In this document: piece by piece, positions 23,041 to 36,087 of the stretch
How the letters are laid out: each line of letters begins with the position of its first letter
How positions within the stretch are numbered: position 1 is the stretch's first letter
Made by a program: the position numbers and the translations under genes
Assembly (NCBI GenBank): GCA_034008185.1
Contig: CM067085.1
Location: 55,100,602-55,164,601 of the forward strand
Direction: 5' to 3'
Source of the DNA: Gorsachius magnificus
Taxonomy: Eukaryota; Chordata; Aves; Pelecaniformes; Ardeidae
Length of the DNA: 64,000 bases
Notes under the pieces: generated by a model
Told to the model about the DNA's origin: nothing
What the model saw: only the letters and a program-made list of their open reading frames with translations
Database searches by the model: none

Positions 23041-25331
23041 GTAATATAGGATCAAAGATGATTTGTCTTTACTAAACCTTTTACTATGTGAGAATTAGGT
23101 TGGTTCAATGCAAATGACACCAAATAATGTCATAATGGAATCAATTTTGACAGCTGACACAATGTGTGTTCCTGTTTTTATAAGTATTCTATAATTTTAT
23201 TTATATTTTATAAGTAACAGAAAAGACTGACAGAAGTTCATGGTTGTACATTTGTTTGTGGTAGGCATTTGTTTGCAGCAATGGCTTGTGATACCAAGTT
23301 TTCAAAGTAAGTGATAGTTCTGTAAGTGACAGAGACCCTGCTACTGCTACCTCTTTGCTTGCTCAATTCATTTTGCTGGTTTTTATTCTTCCACAGCTAC
23401 CCATCCATTCTTTTCACCTCCTGCACCTTTTCTTTCACAAAATTATTTGCCTCCTGCCATGCCTTCTGGTAATGTATAGGTCCTTCTGCCACTCCCCTAT
23501 CTACTGGATTATGTGCAGCTGTGAACATTTTCTCCCCTTCTCTGCTTCTCTCCACTATTTCCAATCTCTGTGTCAAGTACTGTGTCCCAACAGCCCTTGT
23601 AGTTGCCAGCTATCCCTGTCAGGTACTAAATCTCTTGCCCATTTTAAACCTCTGTACTGCTGTCTCCTCTGTATGTTGTCTTCATTTTACCTTGTAACTC
23701 TGAGTCAAAGAAAACAGATCATAGTATAGCTGCTTCTCAGATGTACAATTTTTTTTTTTTGCTTTGGAAATCTCTCTGGCTATGAGTTGCACGTTGTATA
23801 TGGGATGTCTCTCTGGGTTCAGGTAAAATTACATGTCTTAGGTTGGTGGCTTCCTTCTGCTGGGATGCAGGTGGCTGCCTGAAAGCAAAAGTCCCTCCAT
23901 CTCTGCTGAGCTTTGTCATTTGCAGCTAGAGATGCAGCAGATAAACTTAGATGCTCCTGCAAATGGCTTTCCCTGGTGTTATATTTTTTTTTTGTGTTTT
24001 ATGCATTTGTACAGATTTCTGCAAGTGCAAATTACACAAAGAGAAGGACGTAAAATTACAGATGCTTTCCATAGGGTATAGATATCTTCCTGTAATGCTT
24101 TTATGACTAAACTAGTTTATTTCAGTATATTTAGCTCAAAACCAAAATGAGTTTAAATTCCTTAAACTGAAATACTACCTTCAAAGCTTCTAGCAAACCT
24201 ATGGCAAATCTAACAGTTCCATGGTTATGCACTAAAACCAGTGACAATTAAAGCTATTTTTAAGTTGAGCTGATATCTGTGGTGGATTGTTATACAAACG
24301 GTGATCCAAACTCCTGAAAACTAGGTCAGATAGCAGCATAACATAATTTCTTCTGTCTTCCTCTCTAAAGCTTATAAGGTTTTGTAACTTTTTATGGGAA
24401 ACGTAAAAATACTGGTGTTTGAAGGGTGATTAACCATTCCTTTTACTGTACCCGTATCTTGTGCAAACTGTAATCCCCTCATTAAAGTTAAGTGGTTTTC
24501 TTTAAGTTAGAACCACAGTGCGTTGCTCTTGAGCTGAGTAAGAGCTAAGCATACTTGGCAAATAAATATCAGGTCAGCTTATTTAGAAGACTAACAGGAT
24601 AGGTACCTTGTTAAAAATCATAAAATAAACATCTTTGCTGTTGTCTCTAAAGGACTGGATTAAAACTTAAACTGAATATTACTTGTGAAAAATAACTGTC
24701 TGGGGTATACATCCTTATTTTTCTTTGTTTCTACTTGATTAGCCAAATTCCATTGACGAGTTCAAATAACCATTCTCCTGAGTAAAACTTGCTTCTTTTT
24801 TTAATGCCTGCTATTAAAAAGAATCAGTTACCTATTTCAAATAAATAACATGATGCCACTGTGGGTAATCTGATCAGCAAAAGCGTTGAAAAATATGTTT
24901 TACAGTTCTTGAAAAGATTTTTTTGTCTCTTACTTAAGACATAATGAGAGGTTTTCTAGTTCTTATGGAAGTCCTTACACATAGCTTATATAAAGTAGTA
25001 ATGAACTCCCTGTATATGCTTCTTTGGGTGTGGGGTGGGTTTGGGGTTTTTTTGTTTTGGTTTTTATTGTTGCTTGTTTGCTTGTTTTTTAGAAGACTTT
25101 CCATGGCTCTTAATTTTTTCGGTTCAGTGATGTTTGTACTATTAAAATAGTTAATTTGAAATTCTGAATCCCAGACTCTCTCTTTCTGAAAAAGCACAGT
25201 TAAATTTTTTAATATTAGTTGTAAATAAAAGCCTGTTTCAGTCTCTTATTAATAGAGCAGTAGCTCTTGTTGCAATGTCTTTGTGACTTTTAAATTTCTT
25301 AATTTTTTTTTTTTTTTTTTTTTTTTTTCAG
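23041..25331 (+). other. NEK7: NEK7 intron, about 2.3 kb
   Basis: It runs from gtaata to an extreme acceptor made of 26 consecutive T followed by CAG. It contains a C/T-rich block at about 23.35-23.70 kb that yields a 124-residue open frame with no coding character. The rest is AT-rich with no nameable element. Confidence 0.95.
25303..25328 (+). promoter_or_regulatory. NEK7: Uninterrupted T26 polypyrimidine tract at the acceptor of the HRD/DLG exon
   Basis: Twenty-six consecutive T directly precede CAG and the first exon base at 25332. The tract is the U2AF-binding polypyrimidine tract of the exon that encodes the catalytic Asp and the DLG motif. A pure homopolymer this long at a splice site is unusual and likely to vary in length between individuals or to be miscounted in sequencing. 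Confidence 0.9.
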
Positions 25332-25439
25332 ATATAAAGCCAGCTAATGTGTTCATTACAGCTACAGGGGTAGTAAAGCTTGGAGACCTTGGGCTTGGTC
25401 GATTTTTCAGCTCCAAAACCACAGCTGCACATTCTTTAG
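25332..25439 (+). CDS. NEK7: NEK7 coding exon, residues 161-196 (catalytic loop, DLG, activation segment)
   Basis: The 108-base exon completes Asp161 of HRD, encodes residues up to Leu196 and ends one base into Val197 (TTA G|gtaagc). It holds the catalytic heart of the kinase. Asp161, Lys163 and Asn166 lie in DIKPAN. The metal-binding Asp179 lies in DLG (179-181), the normal form in NEK6/7 in place of DFG. Then comes the activation segment [13 protein letters not shown]. Ser195, the site phosphorylated by NEK9 to activate NEK7, is present. The Lys after FFSS separates this from NEK6, which I recall as having Glu there. All catalytic residues visible are intact, so the encoded enzyme should be active. 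Confidence 0.98.
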
Positions 25440-28400
25440 GTAAGCTTTTTAAGGTACAGGTGTTGGGGAGGTGGATTTTTTACATGGTGGAAATACCGTG
25501 CTCACTCATGACAAGGAAGAAAAGGGTTAGGTCCAGCTAAAGCTTTTCTTAAATAATAATAAAAAAAATGGTCAGCACCATGGACAAATACAGAAAAGCT
25601 GTAATACTGAGGTGTCACCTCCAGCAGTACAGCTGATTGTTTTGCTGTTTCCCCCCTCCCCCCTGGTTTGAATCATTTAATGTTCATTCCTGGCTCAAAA
25701 CAAGTCTTCATGACAGTAGTGATTTCTAGAAATGCTAGGAAAAAAGATCATCAATAGTGTGGATGCATTTTTTTTAAATACATTTGAACTTTAATCAGTG
25801 TTGGAAAGAATCTAGTAATTCTGTGTCCCTGTATGGGTAGCATTGACTGCATGTTGGTTATATGCTTTGAAAGGGCTGACAGAGGAGCTTCCCTGTTTTA
25901 AGTTGGAGTTTCTCAATATAAGCTAAGTAAGTTGAGAGGGGATCAGAATTGGGCACTATGAACCATAAAGGCTTTAAAAACAAAACAGAACAAAAAAGCC
26001 AAAAACCCCATAACAAACAACAAAAACAAATCCCAGAAAACTTATTTTTATAAAAATAGAAAAAAAAAAAACTTTCTGAAATGCCCATTTTATTCTTTGC
26101 TAGCACATAAAAAATAATGTTTTATTATCTTTTTCCAAAGAAAATTTTTCATATTATTTGAATCTTTTGACTAGCATGTGGAGACTAGGGTGATTAAGAA
26201 GCCTATAAAGAAAAAAAGTAAAAACTTGGCATATATTTTAAGCTTAAATGTAGGGAATGGACAAATGACAGAATCTAAGAGTATCTCTCTAAAAGAGAAA
26301 AGCCTTGTAAATAGGGTAGCATCTGCTTTAAAGAGAAATGTAAGAATTACTGTTTATAGTATGGTTATGTGGGTTTTTTTAGTTAAGAAAAAAATTCTTT
26401 TCCCTTGCTGAAGTGGCTATGTTTAGTGGCTGCTGAATTCAAGCCTGTTCACTGACTGCAAAGGGTGTGAAATGAACTTTTAGACCCCTCAAGAGCAGAG
26501 CCATTGACGGCAGCATCCAGAATTGTCTGCTGTTCCTTGTAAAGGGTAGTGAGGCAGGCAGAGCGCCTTACTGATACTCTAATACAGATAGATAAAATGA
26601 ATTTAAATGCTGCTCAGTGAGACTTTTTAACAAATGACAGTGACAATTCTGTAATGAGGCATTTGGATATTTTTATATGTTTGACAAAAGTGCATGATAA
26701 GGAAGGTAATATCTAAGAAAGCCAAGAATAATTAAGTAATACTTACAGTCCCTATCTTAGGGCCATGGTAGGACACACAAAGAATTGTCTTTGCTTGGAT
26801 GCTGATGTTTCTAATTAGGCTATGAAATATCAGACTTCTTGGATTAAAATATGCCTCTTAAATTAACTTTAAGAGTTACCTCACCTCTTTCTTTAACTTT
26901 ATTCAGATGGTCCCAGTTATCAGTGCATTGTGGAAAAAGAGAGAGGATTGATGTTCAACATGTTTGCATCACATTTGAGGTGTGGGTGATGCTTGTGTTA
27001 ACAGCCCAAAAAAGCTATTTTAGAAAGGAAATGTGTTTGGTCCATACTGATGACTGGTGTAGTCAAAACCGTAAGTAACTGCTGAGATCTTAAAAGGACT
27101 GAGGTGAAACTCAGGCACAGATACGCAATCTTGCATAAATAAAAAAGAGAGAAAGAGAGGAGAAGCAGTGACACCAGGCTGGAAATGTTGAGTTTGAGTT
27201 CCACATCGAAGTTCAGATACAGCCATAAAGATCTGACACTAGTTCGTGGCACAGTATATTATATGAAGTGCTGCTGCTCATGCTGCTGTTGTAGCCCAGT
27301 GGCTGTGTCTGGCAGCGCTGTGGAGATCTTATTTGTTGTAGTTGGGTTCTGCTACTGGCTGCGAATGGAAGAAGGATGTAAGCAAGTAGCGTGAAGAGGG
27401 AGCTGCTCCTGGACTGTATTTCCAGGAAGCTGTAAATCCTAGTCTGTGGGTAGGAGTGCACGAAGAAGGCAGAAGTCAGTTGTGAGGGCGGGAGAGCTAG
27501 ACTTGTGTTCTGAGCCAGACGTCAGGAAGTTAAAGAGGAACAAACTGCTTCAACCCTGGGTTATTTTGGCTTGTTGCAGGGGAATGGTTGCAAAGGGACT
27601 GAAGACTGAGCTAGAGCTAAAAACAGTGTAAAACCCCCAAGCCCTTTAAAGCTCATCTCTTACAAATACAAGAGTCATCCAGAGAGCAGGGGCTAGGGGG
27701 ATGGAAGCTTTGCTTCTAATGTTGTGTCTTGGTAGAGAAGCTGTTATTTTTTATTTTCTTTTTTCCCCATCTCCTCTTCTCCCATTTCCCTCTTAATTAT
27801 GACCTAATGTCAGAATTCAGCCTAGGAAAAAGGTTTTGTTCAGCTGTTAACTTAGGCTACAATGGAGTCAGTGACACCCTTGATTTATCATGTCACGCAG
27901 AGACCGCATTTTAAAATTAATTTCTCATGCAGTTTCTGATGCTGGTTTTCCTGAAATTTCTTTCAAAGTTGTATCTTTTTATGATTCCATAAACCTTTAG
28001 TGCACAAAACCCAGTGAATTACAAACATATTATGTATAGCAATTTATACTTGTTTACAGGCTTTATAAAAATTTCAGTAGCAAACTAGATTCAGGCTTTC
28101 AGAGATAAAGAAATGTACTAAAATTTTCATTAGCTACAGCTTCTAACTGCTAATTATGAATAATACTGATTTAATTAGAATACTTGCTGATGGTCCATTT
28201 GAAACAAATGAAAATACAGGGGTTGTTAATGTTCTTAACTCTTTCTGTACAGCCTTACTGAAACAGTAGAATTTAATGTTGTGGCATGTATATACCTTTT
28301 TGAAAATAGGAAATCTTTCTTCCAAAAATGCAAAGGGAAATGAAGGCATTTGGTATTGTTGATTCGATACAACCTTGACAAAATTTCTTGGTTCCAGGAG

Positions 28401-29416
28401 CCTTTAGAAAGGGGAAGATGATCCAAAAAAGGATTCTTGGTCCTTTCCCTATGACTCTGTGTTAGGGTTTCTTTTTTGTTGTTGCTGTTTTTTTAATGGC
28501 TGAATGCCAGGCCTTATGCTCTTTGATGAAATGGCAATTCTAAAGCCAGCTCATGGAAATGTGCATTTTCTTGTATCTTTGTTAGCCATTCAGTGGTTTT
28601 AAGGATAGTCCATATTTTAGTATTTCAATTAAAAAACCCCCAAAACAACCCATTTTAGTTCTGCAGTGTGATTGTGCTAGAGGGTTGCACAGTATGCTAT
28701 CCAGACGGACACTGCTGCCATGATGTGCATACTTTCTTGCAGGGCAAAGGAGCAGATCTGCAATCTTCTTAAAATGCTTGAAAGCAAAGGATCATCTGTT
28801 TTGAATTCTGTTGTTTCTTTTGTGATTTGACAACTTCTGTCATTTCCATGGTACTTCTGTCCCCAGCACAGAGCTATGTTATGAGGGATTTGACTGTCAA
28901 CTTGTACAGGTTGTAGGGAATAAAATACCTTGTAAAAATGCATGCAAATACTCTCCTTTCCTTTTACATATGGATCTCTAACCCAGCAGAGGGTGTCAAA
29001 GCCAGTGCTAAGGTGGTGGTAGGCAACACTCTTGCTGTGAATAGAATAAGCTCCACTCTCACATTCTCAACCAAACCGTTCTGAGAACCTGCACCCTCAG
29101 CGTACAGGAAAGCTGGCAGTGAAATCTGCAGCTGATTCATTGCAGTCATCAAAGAAGCTGTATTAAAACAGCTCTTATTTTATGTACAAAGACCTGAGAT
29201 CTCTTACAGTAGTTTGAAAGCTGAAGGTAAATTATTGTGCTGTTACAATGCTACATTACAAAATAACCCAAGAGATTTATAGATTGATTTCTGCAGTTAG
29301 ACTATTTGTATAATGTAGGCTAGGTTGCAGAATGACTTTGGATAAGTGCAGTATTTTAGGTCCTGTGTCTGTGATTGAATATCAGCCTAAGACTTTGAAA
29401 ACTTTTACACCTATAT

Positions 29417-29434
29417 AAAAATAAATAAATAAAA
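29417..29434. repeat. (AAAT)n microsatellite
   Basis: A tetranucleotide AAAT repeat of about four units. It includes AATAAA hexamers, but in mid-intron without other 3'-end signals. Confidence 0.85.
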
Positions 29435-31869
29435 CATAGTTATGGAGAATCTGTTGTGTCAGTGGTTGGTTACCCTCACTGTTCCATAACTGTGGCTTAC
29501 TTGTAACTTAGTCTATCTTCAGCATCAACCATCTATTATAAAATTCCTGTGATCTCATGGACATTGTCATTCATAAACCATATCTTTTGATTACTTAAAT
29601 AAATAGAACCTTTTTTTTTTATAAACTGAATTCTTGTTTTGGAATTTCTTGAAAATCAGAAGAGTTACTAAAGTGATTTTAGCTCCCTTCCTGAACTTGG
29701 ATAGTTACATATTCTAATGCATGGAATGTCACTAATAATTATATGGCCTTTTTTGAAACTAGTCTGTTAAATACCTTCTGAATCAGCCATTACGTTGTTT
29801 TGTATAAGTAGTATTAATGTTTACCAGGCAGATTTTTCTCCCAGCTTAAAAATGCTAGATAGTACTTAGAGCTAGTTACTGTATTTCATTCAACTCGTCG
29901 ATGCATTGTTGGTTTTCAAGCGAACACACTCTCCTCTTTAACACAGCCGCAAGTGTGAGTTACGTGGTTGTGCAGGTAATAAGATGGACTGTTTCTGTCA
30001 TGACTCCCTTCTTCATAATAGTTTCTTTGCCTCTGATCCTTTGGATCCAGCTTCCTGTCCCCTAATAACCACCATTTCCATTATGTCCATTGCCTCTCCC
30101 AATAGCAGAAAGCTTGCATAAAGAAACACCACTTTCTGGATCTGTACCATCTTTAAAGGGATGGAGCTCCAGAGCAGCAGCAGATTCTGAGGAAGCAGTT
30201 TGTTTGACCCAGGCCATGTTCAAGGAGATTACCATTCAGACCTGCAGGTTATCAGAGATGTGCAAATGAAGGGAACAGAATGCTGAAGTTACAGATTTTG
30301 TTCTTAAAAATGTAGGCACGTTAATGTGTTACTGCTTTGTCTTGTATTATCCCACTTCTGTATCTTCAGATGAGTAAAGGAAGTCACATGTCTTTATAGT
30401 CTTGTGATGCTGTATTTCACTTACCAGAAAAAAAATAATGATCCAGGAAAGGAACATAATATAATCACATTCTGGTAGTTGCTTGCCAGCAGTACAGCTA
30501 CATACCGAGATTGCTCACTGTTTTAAAGAACCTTTGCAATGCATTCAGTAGTTCCTGAATGTCAGAATAATGAATCTTTTGTGTCATGTTCTGCTAAAAA
30601 CAGTTTACAAGTAGTAATGATGTTGTTCAGGTTGTTTTTGTGATTCAATGACTAACATAACTGTAATTTCAATTCCTTTCATTTGTTGGTCATCAGGGGC
30701 TTCAGGTTGTATTGCAGTTAAGGTGTTACACTAGGCTAAACGCTGTAAAATGATAGCATTTGTTCTTCCTTTTCACTATCATCAATCTTTCACAGTCATA
30801 TCAGACCCCTAATGTATCAGCAGGCTTCCCAGAGCTACTGGTTAAAATTACCTTTGCTTTTGGTAAACTCTGAACCTTCAAACCTCTGTGTTTTCAGCTG
30901 CCCCATGTGGATTCTGTGAAGCCTCTTTCTGGCACATTACTCACTGCCAGCTACTTGTGTGATGTCTCAGAGCAGCAAAGGCAGTGCTGCTGTAACTGCC
31001 TAAGAACCAGATTACTATTAAACTTATTTTTTTGTTGTTAGATGAATTCTGCCAACAAAGCATCAGACTATACTAAACCAGCACATTCATTAATGGATGC
31101 AAAATACAGCTGAAAGTTTTCAGAGGTGTCCAAGCTCACAGGTCCTTGAAGGAAAGAAAAAAAAAAACTAAAGGGGAAGTACAACAGTAAGGATAATAAA
31201 AATATGAAAGCTGTGTCATGCCAAATGGTTGATTACAGTTTCCAATTTTCAGATAGCTGTCATTAAACACCCAGTAAAGTACTGCTGTTGATACATTAGA
31301 ATAACAGGTTTGCTTCTGGATATTTTGGTAGCTATTTTGGTGTTGCAGTCCACCCATCTGTGTGCCTATTCTTTCACAGGGGAAAGACCATCCCTCTTGA
31401 CCATTCCTCTGTTGTGGGTGAATATGAACATCCCATGAGAGTAAACAATTTTCACAATACTCCATCATTTTGAGTTGTATTTCCCCAGCCTTTCTCCTTT
31501 TAAGCTCTTGATCTTTTGCAGTCTCATTTCAGAGCTGCAGTGATTCCTCAGGCCAGCACTAAGGGAGCCTCTGGGGGAGGGGCTGTGGCACCCTCTGCTT
31601 TCCCAGGGCTGGAAGTCTCCCCCAAAATATTTAGGGGCCAAATACATTGTAGGCTGCAATATGGGACTTTTGTCCATCCTTATGGACTGTTAGAGAAGCA
31701 CGTTCTCAGTTTATATTGGTTTGGAATATTGTTTTCAATATTGTTTGCCAAGGAGGAGATCAGCTGAAATTGTGGGTTACCAGCAGCAGTGGCGTGACCT
31801 GGGATAATGTGGTACTGAGTTTCCCAATCAGAGCTGGGCCTTTCAAGTAGGAAAATACTTCTCATCCTG

Positions 31870-31888
31870 CCCCCCCCTCCCCCTCCCT
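31870..31888. repeat. C-rich low-complexity run
   Basis: A run of eight C followed by CTCC-type units within an intron. Confidence 0.8.
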
Positions 31889-32940
31889 GAAAGTATGACA
31901 TAGTTTGAGATGCCAGCCTTTCTAAAAGTTAGGGCACATTGTCAAAGCAAAACCCTTAACTTTTGGAAATTATTAGAGTAAAATTGTTAATCTGATTAAT
32001 GAAAACTTATGTATTCACTGTATCTGTTTCCAGTATTCATACAGAGATGAATTCTGAATAGGTGAGGCTAATTCAGAAGTGCAGAAGTGATACGAGATCT
32101 TTGTGTTAAATAAAACAGTGTGGGGTTCATACTCTAAATTTTTATAGTTTGCAGTGAGAGTTCTGATTTTAATCTCTGGCTGTGTTACAGAATGTTTAGT
32201 TTTGAAATAAGGTCAACTTGTATTGAACTGACAGAATTCATTTGGTCTTCATCATCAGGATTTGGTGCTTAAGAAAATATTCTACACAAGGTTGAAGTAC
32301 AAATCTATATAGATCTGTGACTTTTTGCTGTTAGGCTGTCATTTTGGGGGGATATAGGGAGAAAGTTCAGAGACAATACACCAAAATTGCCACTACCATT
32401 ATTTTTTGTAACTTCTTTTTTTGTTGACCTGTCACATATAGACCCATCACTTGGGTACTTACTTTTTTTTTTTTTTTAAATGGCTTTTTTTACAGAGCTG
32501 AAACATCTCTCAGAATTTCTCTCTTCCAAGTAACTTGTGACACAGATGGGTAGGGTCTGATTAAAATAAAGAGGAGAGATGTCCTGGAGTATCCAATGTA
32601 AATTTGCTCTGGGACAGTCATAGTAAATGCTGCTTTTCAAGAGCAGACGTCTCCAGAGCCCACAGCTCTGAGGCAGGATTAAGCTAGGACAGACACAGAG
32701 TTGGGAGCTGAAAAGTCCTCGCAGAGTCTAGTCCTGCAGCAGATGGCCGAGTCACTCGTAGGAACCTCGGCTTCTGCTGGGCTTGCAGGTTTTCCTGCAT
32801 TCCTCTCTGGGAAGCTGAAGATTCTGGATTTTGGGCTCAATTTTAGTTTCAGCTATTCAAACTAAATTGTTTTTATTAGTTTCAAAAGCAGCTTTTTCAG
32901 ATTTATATATCCTAAAAAGGAAGAACACATAACTCATTTT

Positions 32941-32959
32941 AAAAAAAAAAAAAAAAAAA
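32941..32959. repeat. Poly-A run (19 bases)
   Basis: An A19 homopolymer on the + strand. It could be a retroposon tail, but no target-site duplication or recognisable retroposed body was identified. Confidence 0.9.
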
Positions 32960-33033
32960 GTTTGAGCCATGGAAGAGAATTTCTAGCTGTTGTTATTTCC
33001 AGCCATAGTGATAACAGTTTGGAAAAGAGCAGG

Positions 33034-33053
33034 GTGTGTGTGTGTGTGGTGTG
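33034..33053. repeat. (GT)n microsatellite
   Basis: A GT dinucleotide repeat of about seven units with a slightly interrupted right end, about 0.3 kb before the next coding exon. Confidence 0.9.
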
Positions 33054-33371
33054 GTATGTAGTCTGTTCCCTTGGTTCTCTTCAGAAGAAAAATTACTTGC
33101 AAGCTTCTTTAAAAGCAAAAATTGGAAGTATTCTACGACTGAGTAATTCTGGTCATTAGATATCAGTAGTGAAAATAAAGCTGAATTGGATGAAATAGAT
33201 ATTTAATTAATGTGTACTTCTGTCAAACTGAAAAGTCATAAGTATGAATTGAAATGACTATGTAGCAAAATGAGAACTATAGAAGATGAAAAATGTTTTT
33301 CAGCCAGGAAAACTGTACTACTATATAACAACAGAAATTTTCATTCAAAAATACTTGTGTATTTATTGCAG

Positions 33372-33466
33372 TTGGTACACCTTATTACATGTCTCCAGAG
33401 AGAATACATGAAAATGGTTACAACTTCAAATCTGACATCTGGTCTCTAGGCTGTCTGCTGTATGAG
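33372..33466 (+). CDS. NEK7: NEK7 coding exon, residues 197-228 (P+1 loop, helix F)
   Basis: The 95-base exon begins with two bases completing Val197 and ends in phase 0 at TAT GAG|gtaaca. It encodes [16 protein letters not shown] through [13 protein letters not shown] is the end of the activation segment with the P+1 loop, and Glu206 of SPE is the conserved Glu of the APE motif that pairs with Arg282 in the last exon. DIWSLG (218-223) is the conserved helix F motif with the buried Asp218. The sequence is identical in this stretch to the vertebrate NEK7 I recall, and also to NEK6, so paralogue assignment relies on other exons. Confidence 0.98.
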
Positions 33467-33509
33467 GTAACATTGATATATACAGTGAACTTAATAACAC
33501 AGTTGTGCT

Positions 33510-33530
33510 CCCCACCCCCCACTCCCCTCC
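33510..33530. repeat. C-rich low-complexity run
   Basis: Short CCCCACCCCCC-type sequence about 45 bases downstream of the donor of the preceding exon. Confidence 0.8.
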
Positions 33531-34598
33531 AAATATATTAAGTACTGTTTTAGGATCCATTTCTGTATTTTTGTCATATTATATCATATATCTGTAATAC
33601 TAGCAGTGAGAACTCTTACATAACTTCAGCATATGAAATACTTCTATTTGTGTGTTATTCAAGACTTGCCTTTTACTGGGCTTGCTACAAAGATTTTACA
33701 GCAATTTGTTGAAGATTGGGCATAACTGGAGGATTAATAAATGAGTAATGGCAAGCACATATAAAATTGTTCTAGGTATTTTAATGGCCTGTGCTGATTA
33801 TATGGTTTTGGTAATAAATGCATGGAGAAATAGTAGGATTGATTTGAGTATGTAACCAGTGCTTTCAAAAGCCACAATATAATTATTTTAGTACCAGTTT
33901 AATTTCTTTAAAATTATTTAAAACCTAAGAAAAACAATAATAAAAAAGGAGTTACCATGTACTTATTACTGCTAGCTTGGATTAACTTTCAAGATAATGA
34001 CTTCTGCTGCCCAGATATAGGTACTTTTTCTACCCTTTCTTCTCCTCCAATTGGTTAAACTATAATTATTGGTTAATTTCTTTATTAATACAGTCAAGAT
34101 TGGCAGGTGACACATAATTATAAATGATATATTCTGAGGAAAATAAAGATAGAGGGCAAATTGAAATTGAGGCGAATGAATGTGTGAAGAACAGCTAGGC
34201 TTCTAAGGCAACTACATCTTCAAAGTTCTTTGCGTATCATTTGTTGATCAAAAGACTAAACGCTTGTGTTGAAGGATGCTGGAAAAAATTTCTTTCCATC
34301 AGCAATGGAAGTCTTTCTAGTCATGTTCCAGATAAAAACTAATATACCAAACTCACTTTTCATTTACCTGCAAGCCAGGCACCTCAGTGAGTCAGCAGAA
34401 CTCATTTAACACACATGCAACAGGATTGACACCTCCTGTTATTTTAGGATTTTGTAGAAAACATTGTCAGCCTGTTAAAGTTGTATGCTACTACTAGGAG
34501 AATTGTCTCCAGTAATATTAATTTACTTTCTATCACTAACATGTTGCTGTAAATATGAGAAGGGCAAATAGCTGTATTGCAGTTCTGCATTTTACAGG

Positions 34599-34610
34599 TA
34601 TATATATATA
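34599..34610. repeat. (TA)6 microsatellite
   Basis: A perfect TA repeat of six units in the intron. Confidence 0.85.
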
Positions 34611-36026
34611 GCTCTTGCTTCTAAATCTTTGGGGCAATTCACAGGAAGGAAGTCTGATACCTGATAGCAAGTATTTAGAAGTTTAAATCCTGAACTGAAA
34701 CTTAATTCCATACTGGGATTCCCTAGTACTGACCATGGCAACTGCCATCAATTTCAGTGCTCTACTTTACACACTGGTGCAAGCAGGACCCTAAAGATAG
34801 CATAAAGGTAGATCAAGATTTTTCAGTATTACTGCTGCTTTTCCCCTCATTGGTTTTCTTGAGGATTTTTTAAAATCTGGAAGCAAATAAATAAAACCCT
34901 TGAATAACTAAACATTATATGAAATAAACATGTTTTAAGGTTAATTTTTCTTCTATGTTATATGAAATAAAATTGCTGAATAGCACTTTTCTAAAGCTTC
35001 TTTAGAAAAGTTTTCCTTTTTTGAGCTTGCTGCTTTGATGCTGGTCCAGTATATTAAACACCTATGTGAATATTAATTTTTTCTTTGATCTGATAAATAA
35101 TTTCAAAATAGCTAAGTATCTTAATTCCATTTATTAACTCAGCATCTTTAAGTACCGTTCTGTCTTTCTTTATCTTAAAAGTTTTAGCAGGATGGTATTG
35201 AAGTTGATATGGTGTTGTGTTTGGTTTTTTTCCTTATTGTAAGAATAAAGTAATTATTAGGATAGTTATTGTTGACCTATAATATAGCTATAGTGTATGG
35301 CAGTGTTTTCAACTATAGCTTTTAATTTTTTTTTTTGAGATGCATTTATCCCATTTAGTTAATTCTGCAACATATCAGATGTTTGTGTTGGAAATTTTGG
35401 AAAAAACATGATTAGTGTGTTTTTTTGGTTTTTTTTAATTATTTGAAAGTGGTTACTTAAGGTTCTTCAAGACATGCATGGACTAATGCATGGTATTTTT
35501 ATTATCTGTGCAGTTTTGTGCCGGGTTCTGTGATAAGTCTATTGCCTGCATTTTAGCATGTTTTATTATATTGATTTCATGTTGATAGGTGCTCATATGT
35601 GCTCTGGATTCTCTCCAGCTTAATTGGAGAAAAGCTGTGGCATGTTTATCACTTCTCAATAAATGCTTAATTGCTGCTAAACTCTTTTCAGTTATGTTTT
35701 AATTTAAATTTAGACTAATTTACTATATGTTGTTTATAAAAATGATTATTTCTAACCTATGTTAACTATGTGGCCAGTAAGATTTTAAAAAGTATATTTT
35801 AAAGTCTGATTTTTTTTAGAGCCCCAGGTATTTCTGAAACCTCAAAAACACTACCACTGGAGTTTTAATTGATATGCAACAAAGTAGACTTTACTAATTA
35901 AAATCAAGATGCTGTGCTTTTGCTACATGGACCTTTACATGGAAAAGTAGGTTTTACACATTTCCTTTTATTGTTCAGCGTAGCAATTGCATCCTTACAG
36001 GGTTGTAGGTTGGTGGCTTACAGTTC

Positions 36027-36087
36027 AAAAAAAAAAAAAAAAAAAAAAAAAAAAGGAAAAAAAAAAAAAAAAAGAGAGAGAGAGAGC
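36027..36087. repeat. Compound poly-A / (GA)n tract
   Basis: A28 (36027-36054), GG, A17 (36057-36073) and then about seven GA units form 61 bases of pure purine on the + strand. The poly-A could be the tail of an old + strand retroposon whose body would lie to the left, but I recognise no such body. On the transcript it is a purine run, and the DNA could form a triplex. Confidence 0.95.

Larger units (their letters stand above)
25440..33371 (+). other. NEK7: NEK7 intron, about 7.9 kb
   Basis: The intron runs from gtaagc to a tgtatttattgcag acceptor. It carries an AAAT microsatellite (29.42 kb), a short C-rich run (31.87 kb), an A19 run (32.94 kb) and a GT repeat (33.03 kb). A locally GC-richer stretch lies at about 32.57-32.83 kb. 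No further exon, RNA gene or recognisable transposon is seen. Confidence 0.93.

Noticed and set aside
23355..23729. 124-residue + strand frame, rich in Leu, Ser, Cys and His
   Set aside because: It is a by-product of a C/T-rich block and lies within an intron.
31136..31468. 110-residue minus-strand frame
   Set aside because: No recognisable family and no splice or promoter context; consistent with a random frame.
32941..32959. Poly-A run as the tail of a processed pseudogene
   Set aside because: No recognisable cDNA-like body to the left and no flanking duplication seen.
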